Origin: Candidatus Thermochlorobacteriaceae bacterium
GTDB lineage: Bacteria > Bacteroidota > Chlorobiia > Chlorobiales > Thermochlorobacteraceae
Assembly: GCA_029263855.1 (NCBI GenBank)
Contig: JAJUFC010000001.1
Span: forward strand, 409,207-473,206
Length of the DNA: 64,000 bases
Reading direction: 5' to 3'
Both the position numbers and the translations under genes were made by a program. Positions 26,005 through 34,683 of this stretch are shown here, piece by piece; positions within the stretch are counted from its first letter, which is position 1, and every line of letters starts with the position of its first letter. The notes beneath the pieces were generated by a model, which saw nothing but the letters and a program-made list of their open reading frames with translations, was not told the DNA's origin and did no database searches.

Positions 26005-27396
26005 ATGAACATCGCGATTTTTGGCGGCGGCGTCGCAGGCTTGACGGCGGCGATTCACCTCTTGGACAAAGGCTACTCGGTTACGGTCTATGAAAAGCGT
26101 TCCGTCTTGGGCGGCAAGGTTTCCGTTTGGAAAGATTCAGACGGGGACTCGATTGAATCGGGCTTGCACGTGGTTTTTGGCGGCTACAAAGAACTTCAAT
26201 CCATCTTGAAGCATATCGGCGCGGAAGACGCGATTTTGTGGAAAGACCTCGCGCTCGTCTATGCCGAAAAAAATGGCAAGCAAACTTCGTTTGAAAAACA
26301 GAAAGGCTTGCCGAGTCCGCTGGCAGAACTGCTTGGCGGCTTGAAAACGAACGTCATCACTTGGCGCGATAAACTCTCGCTCATTCGCGGGCTTCTGCCG
26401 CTCTTGCTGTTTGGAAACGAAGACTACTTTCGCTCGCAAGACGACATCACCTACTCCGATTGGCACGCGCGGCGCGGCATCACCGAAAACGCGCTCCAAC
26501 GCCTGTGGCGACCGATTTCGCTCGCGCTCAACTTCATCGAGCCGAACGTCATCTCCGCCCGACCAATGATTACCATCTTCAACTACTTCGGGCGCAACTA
26601 CGAAGACGCGCGCTTCGGCTTCTTCAAAGCCAACCCCAACGACTCAATGATTGAACCGATGCGCCAATACATTTTGAAAAAAGGCGGTGTCATCGAAAAC
26701 AACGCCCGATTGAAAGAATTTGCGCTAAACGAAGCGGGCGAAATTCAATATGCGTTGCTCGCCGAAGGTAGACGCATCGAAGCCGACGCATACATTTCCG
26801 CGCTTCCCGTTCATTCGTTCAAAAAAGTGATTCCCAAAGCGTGGCTCAAATACGATTACTTCAAAAATCTTTTCCACTTCGTCGGAAGCCCCGTCGCGAA
26901 CTGCCAACTGTGGTTCGATAGAAAAATCACCGAGACGGATAACCTGATGTTCTCTCACGGCACGACCTTCGCGACCTTCGCCGACGTCTCCATCGCCGCA
27001 ACGGACGACTACCAAGCGGGACAAGGCACGGCGACGGGCGGTAGCGTTTTGAATCTTGTGCTTGCGCCCGCGCATCACTTAATGGAGTTGCCAAACGATG
27101 TGATTGTCGAACAAGTGATGAACGAACTCAAAACGCTCTTCCCAAAAGCCAAAGACGCAACGTTGCTCAAATCGACGATCGTGAAAATTCCGGAATCGGT
27201 CTATAAAGCCGTGCCGGGCGTGGATAAATTCCGCCCCGACCAACGCTCGCCGATTGCGAACTTCTTTTTGTGCGGCGATTACACCTATCAGAAATATCTT
27301 GCGTCAATGGAAGGCGCGGCGTTAAGCGGCAGAGCCGTCGCAGAAAAATTAAGCGCGAAACTTCCGAAACATCGTCAAGTCGAACTCTTATCGTAA
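26005..27396 (+). CDS. crtQ: Plant/cyanobacterial-type carotene desaturase, CrtQ-like
   Basis: A 463-residue FAD enzyme with IFGGGVAGLTAAI at the N-terminus, then 'GLHVVFGGYKEL' near residue 54, which marks the CrtP/CrtQ branch rather than CrtI. The 'LQRLWRPISLALNF' and 'ISARPMITIFNYF' stretches resemble zeta-carotene desaturase (CrtQ/ZDS) more than phytoene desaturase, so crtQ is preferred, with CrtP as the alternative. The reaction is removal of hydrogens from zeta-carotene towards lycopene, at the membrane, with quinone as likely acceptor. Green sulfur bacteria use this poly-cis route. It is followed 5 bases later by the serine dehydratase gene. Confidence 0.75.
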   Translation: MNIAIFGGGVAGLTAAIHLLDKGYSVTVYEKRSVLGGKVSVWKDSDGDSIESGLHVVFGGYKELQSILKHIGAEDAILWKDLALVYAEKNGKQTSFEKQKGLPSPLAELLGGLKTNVITWRDKLSLIRGLLPLLLFGNEDYFRSQDDITYSDWHARRGITENALQRLWRPISLALNFIEPNVISARPMITIFNYFGRNYEDARFGFFKANPNDSMIEPMRQYILKKGGVIENNARLKEFALNEAGEIQYALLAEGRRIEADAYISALPVHSFKKVIPKAWLKYDYFKNLFHFVGSPVANCQLWFDRKITETDNLMFSHGTTFATFADVSIAATDDYQAGQGTATGGSVLNLVLAPAHHLMELPNDVIVEQVMNELKTLFPKAKDATLLKSTIVKIPESVYKAVPGVDKFRPDQRSPIANFFLCGDYTYQKYLASMEGAALSGRAVAEKLSAKLPKHRQVELLS

Positions 27397-27401
27397 TCAA
27401 A

Positions 27402-28295
27402 ATGCCAACCTTTAATCTGCTTTCCGACATCGCAACCTACTGCGCCGAGAAAAACTGCTCGATTCCCGACGCGATGCTCGACTACGAACTCGCGCAAGGG
27501 CGCAGTTCCCGCGAGGCGATTCTCGCGATGCTCGACAAAACGCTCGCCGTAATGGAACAAGCCGTCGAGCAAGGGCTAACGCAACTGATGCTCACCAAAA
27601 GCGGCATGCTCAAAAATTGGGCGAAAACCGTCTTCGAAGCGAAGGTCTCGACGCTGGGCTTGCCGTTGCAGAAAGCCGTTGCGCGCGCGTTAGCGGTGAG
27701 CGAAGTCAATGCGTGTATGGGCAAAATCGTCGCCGCCCCGACCGCTGGCTCGTCGGGCATTATGCCCGCCACGCTCGTTACGATGCGCGAAGAGCATCAA
27801 ATTCCGCGAGAAAAATTGATTGAAGGCTTGCTGGTGAGCGCATCGGTTGGATTGATTTTCGCGAAGAACAGTTCCTTCGCGGGCTCCGAAGCCGGATGTA
27901 TGGGCGAAACGGGAAGCGCGGCGGCAATGGCGGCTTCCACGATTGTGTATCTCTTGGGCGGAACGATTGAGCAAACCTTCGAGGCGGCGGGCATTGCCCT
28001 GAAAGGCGCGATGGGTTTGGTCTGCGATCCTGTCGCAGGACTTGTCGAAGAACCGTGCGCGGTTCGCAACGCGATTGGCGTGGCGAATGCTTTTACGTCG
28101 GCGCAAATCGCGCTGGCGGGCGTGAAGAGTTTGATTCCGCCCGACGAGGTGATTTTCGCGACGAAAGAGGTGGGCGAGTTGATGTCGCCCCGCCTGAAAG
28201 AATCGGCGTTAGGCGGACTTGCCAACGCCAAAACCGCGCGCGAGATTCAAAAGAAAGTCTTTCGCTCCGACGACGTGAAACTCATCGGCGAGTGA
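27402..28295 (+). CDS. sdaAA: L-serine dehydratase, iron-sulfur-dependent, alpha subunit
   Basis: A 297-residue protein started at the ATG at 27402; the longer frame would overlap crtQ by 127 bases. The 'APTAGSSGIMPATL' and 'GSEAGCMGETGSAAAMA' stretches, GLVCDPVAG and VEEPCAVRNAIG carry the glycine-rich substrate loops and the three cysteines of the oxygen-sensitive [4Fe-4S] cluster. The reaction is serine to pyruvate and ammonia. In two-part enzymes the beta subunit (sdaAB) normally lies next door; none is here. It converges with the TolC gene, 2 bases apart. Confidence 0.9.
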   Translation: MPTFNLLSDIATYCAEKNCSIPDAMLDYELAQGRSSREAILAMLDKTLAVMEQAVEQGLTQLMLTKSGMLKNWAKTVFEAKVSTLGLPLQKAVARALAVSEVNACMGKIVAAPTAGSSGIMPATLVTMREEHQIPREKLIEGLLVSASVGLIFAKNSSFAGSEAGCMGETGSAAAMAASTIVYLLGGTIEQTFEAAGIALKGAMGLVCDPVAGLVEEPCAVRNAIGVANAFTSAQIALAGVKSLIPPDEVIFATKEVGELMSPRLKESALGGLANAKTAREIQKKVFRSDDVKLIGE

Positions 28296-28297
28296 GA

Positions 28298-29713
28298 CTA
28301 TTTCGTGGGCGTGATGTCCGCGTAAAGTTTCGCGGTTCTGCCGAGCGATTTTTCAAGGTTGATTTTGGCGACGAGGTAATCATAAACGGCTTGCAGATAG
28401 TTGCCTTTGGCTTGGGTGAGCGCGAGTTCTGCGTCGGTGAGTTCTAATGCAGAACCAATCCCTTGCGTTCGACGCAGGCGCGTGATGTTGTAAGAGCGTT
28501 CCGCGCTTTGCACCGTCGTAGCCTGAACTTGCAACCGCTTCGTCGCTTCGTCCAGCGTTGAAACGGCATTCTTCACCTCGGCGCGAATGTTCTCCCGCGC
28601 GTTCTCGTAAAGCGTTTCTGATTTCTTTTTTTCAAGTTTGGCTTGTTGGACTTTCGCCGATGTCTGCGTGTAAGTGCCCGTAATGAGCGGAAGCGAGAGC
28701 GGAACGGAAAGTTGCAACCCTACCGATAAATTGTTGCCCCAACTGTATTGGTCGAATTGAAAATTGTTGGCGAGCGTGAGGCGTTGGTATTGCGCTTGCG
28801 CGTCGAGCGTTGGCAGGAAGTTGGCGATTTCCGCGTCGACTTGCGCTTCGGCGACGTCAATCTGCAATTTGAGTTGGCTGACTTCGGGACGATTTTCAAT
28901 CGCTTCGCTGTATGCGGTCGCGAAGTTCAAGATGGGCGGATTGCCGTCGAATGTCAGCGAATCCGTCAAAACGAAATCGTCGGACGCGCTCAAGCCGAGT
29001 TTGGTTTTCAGCAAGGTTTTCGCGACGTCGACGAGGCTTTGAGCTTTGATGAAAGAGGGTTTAAGATTCTCGACATTGACGAAAGCGCGAAGCGTGTCAA
29101 GGTCGGCGGCGAGCCCTTGTTTGTAGAGGAGGCGCGTATCGTTCAAGGCTTGTTCGCCGCGAGCGATGCTTTGAGCCAAAAGTTTGGTTTGTTCTTGCGC
29201 GATGAGGACGTCGTAGTAAGATTTTTTGACGTCGGTAATCACGTTGCTTCGGGAGGCTTGATACGACTGCTCGGTGAGATTTTTAATCGTGCCGGCAATG
29301 CCAATCGCGGTAAAAATTTGCGGACGGAAAATCGGCTGTTGAAGCGTGAGAGAGGCAGTGTAACTGTTAATGTTGTTCAGTTCAATCGCCGCGAATCCTG
29401 AACCGCCGGAACGCGCCGCGCCGCCACTATTGCCGCTCATTCCGCCCCCGGTCGGAAATAAATTCGTCGGGAAAAATTGAGTTTGGCGGAACGAGTGTCC
29501 ATATTGAAAGTCAAAGGAAAGTTTGGGCATTGCCAACCCGCGCGCTTCGCGAACGCCTTCGGCGGATTTTTCGCGGTCGAGTTTGGCGGCAATCAGGTCG
29601 CGATTGTTTTGAAGCGCGAGCGAAACCGCGTCGCTAATGGAGAGCGCGCGGGGTTGAGCGACGAGCGACCAACTAAAAAGCAATCCCAAAAAAAGTGAAA
29701 GCGTCTTTTTCAT
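28298..29713 (-). CDS. TolC-family outer-membrane efflux protein
   Basis: A 471-residue protein with a signal peptide (MKKTLSLFLGLLFSWSLVAQ) and two similar halves rich in long amphipathic helices (residues about 150-230 and 345-450), each with the 'NRDLIAAKLDREKS' / 'ELTDAELALTQAKGNYLQAVYDYL' pattern of OEP domains. It would form the trimeric exit duct for an RND, MFP or type I exporter. No inner-membrane partner is adjacent in the window. A Gly/Ser/Met-rich loop near residue 90 is probably the extracellular turn. Confidence 0.9.
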   Translation of the reverse strand: MKKTLSLFLGLLFSWSLVAQPRALSISDAVSLALQNNRDLIAAKLDREKSAEGVREARGLAMPKLSFDFQYGHSFRQTQFFPTNLFPTGGGMSGNSGGAARSGGSGFAAIELNNINSYTASLTLQQPIFRPQIFTAIGIAGTIKNLTEQSYQASRSNVITDVKKSYYDVLIAQEQTKLLAQSIARGEQALNDTRLLYKQGLAADLDTLRAFVNVENLKPSFIKAQSLVDVAKTLLKTKLGLSASDDFVLTDSLTFDGNPPILNFATAYSEAIENRPEVSQLKLQIDVAEAQVDAEIANFLPTLDAQAQYQRLTLANNFQFDQYSWGNNLSVGLQLSVPLSLPLITGTYTQTSAKVQQAKLEKKKSETLYENARENIRAEVKNAVSTLDEATKRLQVQATTVQSAERSYNITRLRRTQGIGSALELTDAELALTQAKGNYLQAVYDYLVAKINLEKSLGRTAKLYADITPTK

Positions 29714-29829
29714 CGTTTATGTGCGATTGATGAAGCAAATTTAGGTAGAAAAATGACTGTGAGTTAGAAAATGACTCGCGGTCAGTAAAACGCTTTGAAG
29801 GGTTGAAAGTTTCAGAGCGAAAAAGAAAT

Positions 29830-29860
29830 TTGCGAGTTAGGGGAGAATTGCTATCTTTGC
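29830..29860 (+). promoter_or_regulatory. Bacteroidota-type promoter of tRNA-Ala
   Basis: TTTG (29830-29833), a 19-base spacer and TATCTTTG (29853-29860) match the -33/-7 consensus (TTTG and TAnnTTTG) of the Bacteroidota primary sigma factor exactly. The expected transcript start is near 29867, 40 bases before the mature tRNA. Confidence 0.65.
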
Positions 29861-29906
29861 GCCTCAAAATTCTGCGGTCACTCGTTGCCAAACGAATTTT
29901 GAAAAT

Positions 29907-29979
29907 GGGGATATAGCTCAGTTGGTAGAGCGCTTCAATGGCATTGAAGAGGTCAGGAGTTCGACTCTCCTTATCTCCA
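29907..29979 (+). tRNA. tRNA-Ala, anticodon GGC
   Basis: A complete 73-base cloverleaf. Acceptor GGGGATA pairs with TATCTCC and includes the G3-U70 wobble that marks alanine tRNAs. The D arm is GCTC ... GAGC, the anticodon stem CTTCA/TGAAG with loop ATGGCAT gives anticodon GGC (codons GCC, GCU), and the T arm is AGGAG/CTCCT with TTCGACT. The discriminator is A. The CCA end is not encoded (the next bases are CAA). Confidence 0.96.
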
Positions 29980-30062
29980 CAACGGTCAACCGTTCAGGTT
30001 CAACCGCGACAGGGTCGCCCCAATAAGTGCCTAATGAATTGACCACGGATATTGACCTCGCC

Positions 30063-31283
30063 ATGACGGAACTCTTCTTCCTGATAACAATACTATTCGC
30101 CATCGCCTTCTTCACGGGAACGGAAACCGCCTTCATTACGGCAAATCGTGTACGCCTCAAAATGTTTGAGCGCAAAAAACTCATCGGTGCATCATTAGCC
30201 AATCACTACCTTTCGCATATTGAAAAAGTCCTCTCTTCAACGCTGGTTGCACGTGTGCTATTCTCTGTGATGTTTGCCATGCTTCTCTCAGGGCTCTTTG
30301 CCCAATTTTTCGGACGAAATTCCATTTTAATTGATACGCTGATTACGGCGACAGTGATTGTCTTTGTTGCCGATGTGCTGGCAAAGCCGCTGTTCAGAGA
30401 ACTTGCTGACTATGCGGTGCTGATTTGTGCGCCGATTCTGCGCTTCTTTCGTGTCATGGTTTTTCCTCTGATTCTCTTTTCTGAATGGACGGCGCGACGG
30501 TTCGCGGCACTCTTTGGTGCGTCGCTTCCGAGCACGACGGAATTTTACCGCAAACAAGATTTTGAAGTGCTACTTCGCGAAAACTCGTTGGCGGAAACGC
30601 AACAGAAAGACGTCGAGATCATCACCAATGTGCTCACCATCAGCGATGTGCGTGTGAGGGAATGCATGGTGCCGCGCACGGAAATCGCCGCGATTGAAAA
30701 ATCATCGGCGATGAAAGACGTGCTTCAAAAGTTTGAAACATCAGGCTACTCGCGACTGCCCGTCTATGATGAAACCATTGATAAAATCATCGGAATTGTT
30801 GCCGTGCAAGACCTTTTCAAGAAACCGAAAAGTTTAGAGAGCATCACAAGAGAGGTGATGTTTGTGCCTGAAACCAAAAAATCGGTCGAGCTCTTATCGG
30901 AATTTCTGCAGACGGGACAAAGCACTGCCGTCGTGGTTGATGAATTTGGCGGAACAGCAGGATTGATTACTGCCGAAGATTTAATCGAGGAACTTGTCGG
31001 CGATATTCAAGACGAATACGACCAAGACGACGAAGTCTTTCGCGCACTTTCCGAAAATACTTATCTGCTCAGTGCACGCTTAGAAATTGAACGCATCAAC
31101 GAAAAATTCGCACTCGGAATCCCAAAAGGCGATTATGAAACGCTGGCGGGTTATATTTTAGCGAACTGCGGACGCATTCCGAAACAAGGCGAAATCATTA
31201 ACATTGAACCGTTTTCAATCACCATTTCAAAGGCGACGAAAACTAAAATTGACGTCGTGAAGCTCACGCGCAAAACACCATAA
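30063..31283 (+). CDS. CorC/HlyC-family membrane protein with CBS pair (GldE-like)
   Basis: A 406-residue protein started at the ATG at 30063; a GTG 36 bases upstream is possible but would put charged residues ahead of the first membrane segment. Order: DUF21/CNNM membrane domain (about 1-180), a CBS pair (about 200-310, with 'VRECMVPRTEIAAI' and 'VAVQDLFKK'), and a C-terminal CorC_HlyC domain (about 325-400, 'GDYETLAGYILANCGRIP'). The family exports or controls Mg2+/Co2+; in gliding Bacteroidota the homologue GldE belongs to the gliding/T9SS set, which may matter given the T9SS cargo here. Confidence 0.85.
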   Translation: MTELFFLITILFAIAFFTGTETAFITANRVRLKMFERKKLIGASLANHYLSHIEKVLSSTLVARVLFSVMFAMLLSGLFAQFFGRNSILIDTLITATVIVFVADVLAKPLFRELADYAVLICAPILRFFRVMVFPLILFSEWTARRFAALFGASLPSTTEFYRKQDFEVLLRENSLAETQQKDVEIITNVLTISDVRVRECMVPRTEIAAIEKSSAMKDVLQKFETSGYSRLPVYDETIDKIIGIVAVQDLFKKPKSLESITREVMFVPETKKSVELLSEFLQTGQSTAVVVDEFGGTAGLITAEDLIEELVGDIQDEYDQDDEVFRALSENTYLLSARLEIERINEKFALGIPKGDYETLAGYILANCGRIPKQGEIINIEPFSITISKATKTKIDVVKLTRKTP

Positions 31284-31316
31284 CCACTTTAATTCAAACC
31301 AGACCTAAATGCATTA

Positions 31317-32240
31317 ATGCCTGACGAAAAGTCGCTTCTCATTGATTCACTTCGACAGCTGCGCCTCTTAGAACGCTCGCAAGATTCTACGCTCTACACG
31401 GGGCGTTCTGCAATTTCAATTTGGACGGATAAAGTGTTTGCGCCTGAACTGCTGTGGCTGTTTATCGGGGCAGTGGTGCTTTTCATTGGAGGATTGATTT
31501 GCGCTTATTTGCTCTACTTACGTGCGCAACGCGCCAAGCGCAATGATAGCCTGCAAGCAAAGTCGCTTCGAATGGCATCGGCTGCATTGTTCGCGCTCGC
31601 AAGTCAAGGCGGATTTTTCATTCTGGCAACCCTTTCGCTTTCAAATGTTTTGCCGTCGCAATTTTACGGACAACTCTATTGGCTCGGCTGGCAAGTCTCG
31701 CTTCTTTGGTTTGTCTTCTTTGGATTTCTCTTTGCGCTTGGATTTGTGCGCGATAAAAAAAGTTACGACGTCTATTTCATTACAACCCTCCTGTTGCTCG
31801 CGTTTTTTTTAATGATTGGCTATAACGATTGGACATGGCGACAGATATTGAGCCTCTTCAACGCATCGGTGCGCTACAATATCAGAGCCGAAATGCCGTT
31901 CTCACTCGGAGAAGAGCATCTCTGGCTGAAATTCAGCAAGAATACTTACTACGCTATGTCAATTCATTTTGCGGCATGGATTGTTGCGTTCGGTCTCGGC
32001 GGCTATCGCATTTACCGACGAAGCAAAGCCTATCAAGATGAGAGCGCGCGCGGGGCCTCATTACAACTTTCCTTCGCGATGTTTCTTATTGCAGGGCTTG
32101 GAGCAATGCTCTTTGCACTTCTTTACGCAAGTCCGAAGAGCCTTTTCGCTTTGAACATCGCCGCGTCGCTGATTGCGTTGGGCGTTTTATTTTATGGCGT
32201 AAGAGCCGTGTATCGGCACGGTCGTTATCGGCGCGTTTAA
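31317..32240 (+). CDS. Polytopic membrane protein of unknown function
   Basis: A 307-residue protein with about seven membrane segments (roughly residues 43-67, 87-112, 121-142, 151-168, 211-230, 246-266, 270-297) and short charged loops. The soluble loop before the fifth segment has aromatic residues (NDWTWRQILSLFN). No family signature is recognised. It is 33 bases downstream of the CorC-like gene and about 48 bases upstream of purF, so it may be co-transcribed with either. Confidence 0.7.
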   Translation: MPDEKSLLIDSLRQLRLLERSQDSTLYTGRSAISIWTDKVFAPELLWLFIGAVVLFIGGLICAYLLYLRAQRAKRNDSLQAKSLRMASAALFALASQGGFFILATLSLSNVLPSQFYGQLYWLGWQVSLLWFVFFGFLFALGFVRDKKSYDVYFITTLLLLAFFLMIGYNDWTWRQILSLFNASVRYNIRAEMPFSLGEEHLWLKFSKNTYYAMSIHFAAWIVAFGLGGYRIYRRSKAYQDESARGASLQLSFAMFLIAGLGAMLFALLYASPKSLFALNIAASLIALGVLFYGVRAVYRHGRYRRV

Positions 32241-32287
32241 GAAGATTTAAGTTTAACAGATTGCATTAACACTTATCACAACGGATT

Positions 32288-33778
32288 ATGTGCGGCGTGT
32301 TTGGGATTTTTAACTCGGAGTTTGCGGCGACAGAAACCTTCTACGGACTTTATTCGCTGCAACATCGCGGACAAGAGGGCGCGGGAATTGTGGTTTCCGA
32401 TTACGACGACGAAAAAAAGAAAGCCACCTTTCGCATTGTCAAAAACTTCGGACTTGTCTCCGAAGTCTTTCGCGATGAACGATTGCTCGAGTCCATGAAA
32501 GGGCGTGCGGCAATTGGGCACAATCGATATTCAACGATGGGGTCGGCAAAAACGTCGCAAAATGTTCAGCCGTTTTTGGTCAATTACAAATCGGGGCATC
32601 TCGCGCTCGGGCATAATGGCAACCTCACCAACGAAAAGCCATTGCGTAAGAAACTCATCGATGAAGGCGTGTTGTTTCAAGCTACCTCCGACAGCGAAAT
32701 TATCCTGCATTTGATTGCGCGAAGCAAAGCCACAACGGTTGTTGAGCAAGTCTATGACGCCCTCACGCAAATTCAAGGTGCGTTCTCGCTCGTTATTCTC
32801 ACCGATGAGCATCTTATTGCTGCACGAGACCCGTTTGGATTTCGTCCGCTCGCGCTCGGCATGCGTGAAAACAAAGACAAGCACGGGAAAAAATTGAAAC
32901 CCACCCTTGTGGTTGCAAGCGAGACGTGTGCGTTTGACATCATCTCTGCCAAATACAAGCGCGAAATTTTGCCCGGCGAAATCGTCGTCATTGACAAAGA
33001 CTCGCTTGAAACGGGAGAAGTAAAATCCATCTTTCTGCCGAAGTCCGAGAAAAAGGCGCGATGTATTTTTGAGTATGTTTATTTCTCGCGTCCCGACAGC
33101 ACCATATTCGGCGAATCGGTTGATAAAGTGCGCCGCAAGTTGGGAAAAAATCTTTCGCACGAAGGCGGAATGAAGCCAATCGGCGACGAAAAGTATGTAA
33201 CCGTCATCAGTGTTCCTGACTCTTCAAACACGGCGGCATTGGGATTTGTAACTGAGAGCAATAAGCAAGGAAGCGCGGCGCGTCTGGAATTGGGATTGAT
33301 TCGCAATCACTACGTCGGAAGAACGTTCATTCAGCCGGGCGAGCAAGAGCGCGGCTTGAAAGTGCGTTCAAAATACAACACAGTGCGCGGCGTCTTGAAA
33401 AATCGGCGCGTTGTGGTCGTCGATGATTCCATCGTGCGTGGCACCACTTCCAAAATGCTGGTTCAACTTCTGCGAGAAGCGCACCCGAAAGAAATTCATT
33501 TGCGCATCAGCTCGCCTCCGATTACGAACCCATGCTTTTATGGAATGGACTTCCCGACGAAAGAAAAACTTATCACGAATCAAGTCGGCGGCGATGTCGA
33601 GAAAATCCGTCAAGAACTCGGCGTCGATTCGCTCATCTATCTTTCCATGAAAGGCTTGCTGGCAAGCGTGCCGAAATATGAAGATGAAAAGGGAAGTTAC
33701 TGCACGGCTTGTTTCAGCGGCAATTATCCCGTGCCAATTGAGGAAGCCACAACCGATAAAGAAAAAAACGACGAGTGA
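32288..33778 (+). CDS. purF: Amidophosphoribosyltransferase
   Basis: A 496-residue enzyme for the first committed step of purine synthesis (PRPP plus glutamine to phosphoribosylamine). MCGVFGIF starts it, with Cys2 as the glutaminase nucleophile after Met removal. HRGQEGAGI and GHNRYST follow, and the PRPP-binding loop VVVVDDSIVRGTT is at about residue 377. Two cysteines in the C-terminal part (NPCFYGMD and YCTACFSGNYP) match the [4Fe-4S]-type branch found in Bacillus. No other pur genes are adjacent. A strong hairpin follows the stop. Confidence 0.96.
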   Translation: MCGVFGIFNSEFAATETFYGLYSLQHRGQEGAGIVVSDYDDEKKKATFRIVKNFGLVSEVFRDERLLESMKGRAAIGHNRYSTMGSAKTSQNVQPFLVNYKSGHLALGHNGNLTNEKPLRKKLIDEGVLFQATSDSEIILHLIARSKATTVVEQVYDALTQIQGAFSLVILTDEHLIAARDPFGFRPLALGMRENKDKHGKKLKPTLVVASETCAFDIISAKYKREILPGEIVVIDKDSLETGEVKSIFLPKSEKKARCIFEYVYFSRPDSTIFGESVDKVRRKLGKNLSHEGGMKPIGDEKYVTVISVPDSSNTAALGFVTESNKQGSAARLELGLIRNHYVGRTFIQPGEQERGLKVRSKYNTVRGVLKNRRVVVVDDSIVRGTTSKMLVQLLREAHPKEIHLRISSPPITNPCFYGMDFPTKEKLITNQVGGDVEKIRQELGVDSLIYLSMKGLLASVPKYEDEKGSYCTACFSGNYPVPIEEATTDKEKNDE

Positions 33779-33786
33779 AAACAAAT

Positions 33787-33812
33787 GCGGCGCATCTTCA
33801 TCAATGCGCCGC
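33787..33812. terminator. Hairpin between convergent genes, probable bidirectional terminator
   Basis: GCGGCGCAT (33787-33795) and ATGCGCCGC (33804-33812) are perfect 9-base arms around eight bases. It lies between the stops of purF and the leftward lipoprotein. The T-rich side (TTTGTTTT) is on the minus strand, so it fits best as the lipoprotein's terminator, but it would stop purF read-through too. Confidence 0.6.
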
Positions 33813-33837
33813 TGAAATCTCTCAACAATCTGATAGT

Positions 33838-34467
33838 TTAATTTCTAACCGAAGCCGATTCGCTTGCGAGTGTATATCGCTCGATATCACTTCGCTCAAT
33901 GTGCATGATTCCGCCTGACTTTAGCTTCAAACGCAAATACCCGCGTTGTGTATCGTCCAACAAGTAGCCTTCAACGGTTGATCTGTCTTTCATTGAAACG
34001 CTCACAATCGGCATTTTAGCAACATCAATTTTTGTATCCACAGGCGAATCTTCACCATTCAGTCTTGCGATAACATTATTCGACAACGTTTGTTCAAGAA
34101 ATCCGTTGCTTTTCTCGTCAGATAAGAGTGCGATGTTTAATTGAAATTTATTGTTGGAAATCGGCGCGATGTTAAAGCGAAGCGAGAAAGATTTGTTGTT
34201 GGCATCGAGAGACTTGTCAAATAAGGCGAGGGCAGTTTGCTCGTTTATTACAACAGGTTCAGTCTGAATGACACCACGTTGCTTATCGGCGAGAGCAACG
34301 GTAAAGCCTTCCGATTGAAGCGTTGCAAGCGATGTTTCAAACAGGCGGTCAGAAGAACCGTTATAGATGTAGGTGAGCGGTTGCTCGGAAGTGCTTTGGC
34401 GCAGTTGAGCGCAACCTGTGAAAAGCAAGGCGACAAAAAAGCCAATAAGAAGCGTTGACTGTTTCAT
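33838..34467 (-). CDS. Lipoprotein of unknown function
   Basis: A 209-residue protein from the ATG at 34467, which opens a lipoprotein signal (LLFTGCAQ; lipidated Cys near residue 19). A longer frame to 34563 adds 32 residues with no signal logic and is rejected. The mature part has a 'FETSLATLQSEGFTV' element like a small alpha/beta domain, and a C-terminal part with 'VEGYLLDDTQRGYLRLKLKSGG', perhaps a small beta barrel. Function unknown. A perfect 15-base palindrome lies 70-84 bases before the start. Confidence 0.72.
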   Translation of the reverse strand: MKQSTLLIGFFVALLFTGCAQLRQSTSEQPLTYIYNGSSDRLFETSLATLQSEGFTVALADKQRGVIQTEPVVINEQTALALFDKSLDANNKSFSLRFNIAPISNNKFQLNIALLSDEKSNGFLEQTLSNNVIARLNGEDSPVDTKIDVAKMPIVSVSMKDRSTVEGYLLDDTQRGYLRLKLKSGGIMHIERSDIERYTLASESASVRN

Positions 34468-34536
34468 AACAATGAATTGATTTAGATAAGTTGATTGATG
34501 CAGAATGTGGTCGAGTAATAGACGATAGCCATAAAT

Positions 34537-34551
34537 GCTTATCAGATAAGC
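34537..34551. promoter_or_regulatory. Perfect palindrome, possible operator
   Basis: GCTTATC-A-GATAAGC is a perfect 7-base dyad around one base. It sits upstream of the leftward lipoprotein gene in a stretch with no genes (34468-34683). No T-run follows on either strand, so an operator is more likely than a terminator. Confidence 0.35.
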
Positions 34552-34683
34552 GATGACAGGCATAGCATACGAAAGAAGGAGAAACGGTGTTACAGCGGAG
34601 AGATTTCTTTTTTGTTAAATATGGACGGAGTGGGGGATATAAGTATTGAAATGCTTGTCAGCGAAAGAGCGTCAAAAAGTGGC

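Noticed and set aside
34587..34649. A 20-codon plus-strand frame with a good AAGGAG site
   Set aside because: It is very short, runs head-on into the leftward CBS gene, and shows no codon bias; chance is a sufficient explanation.
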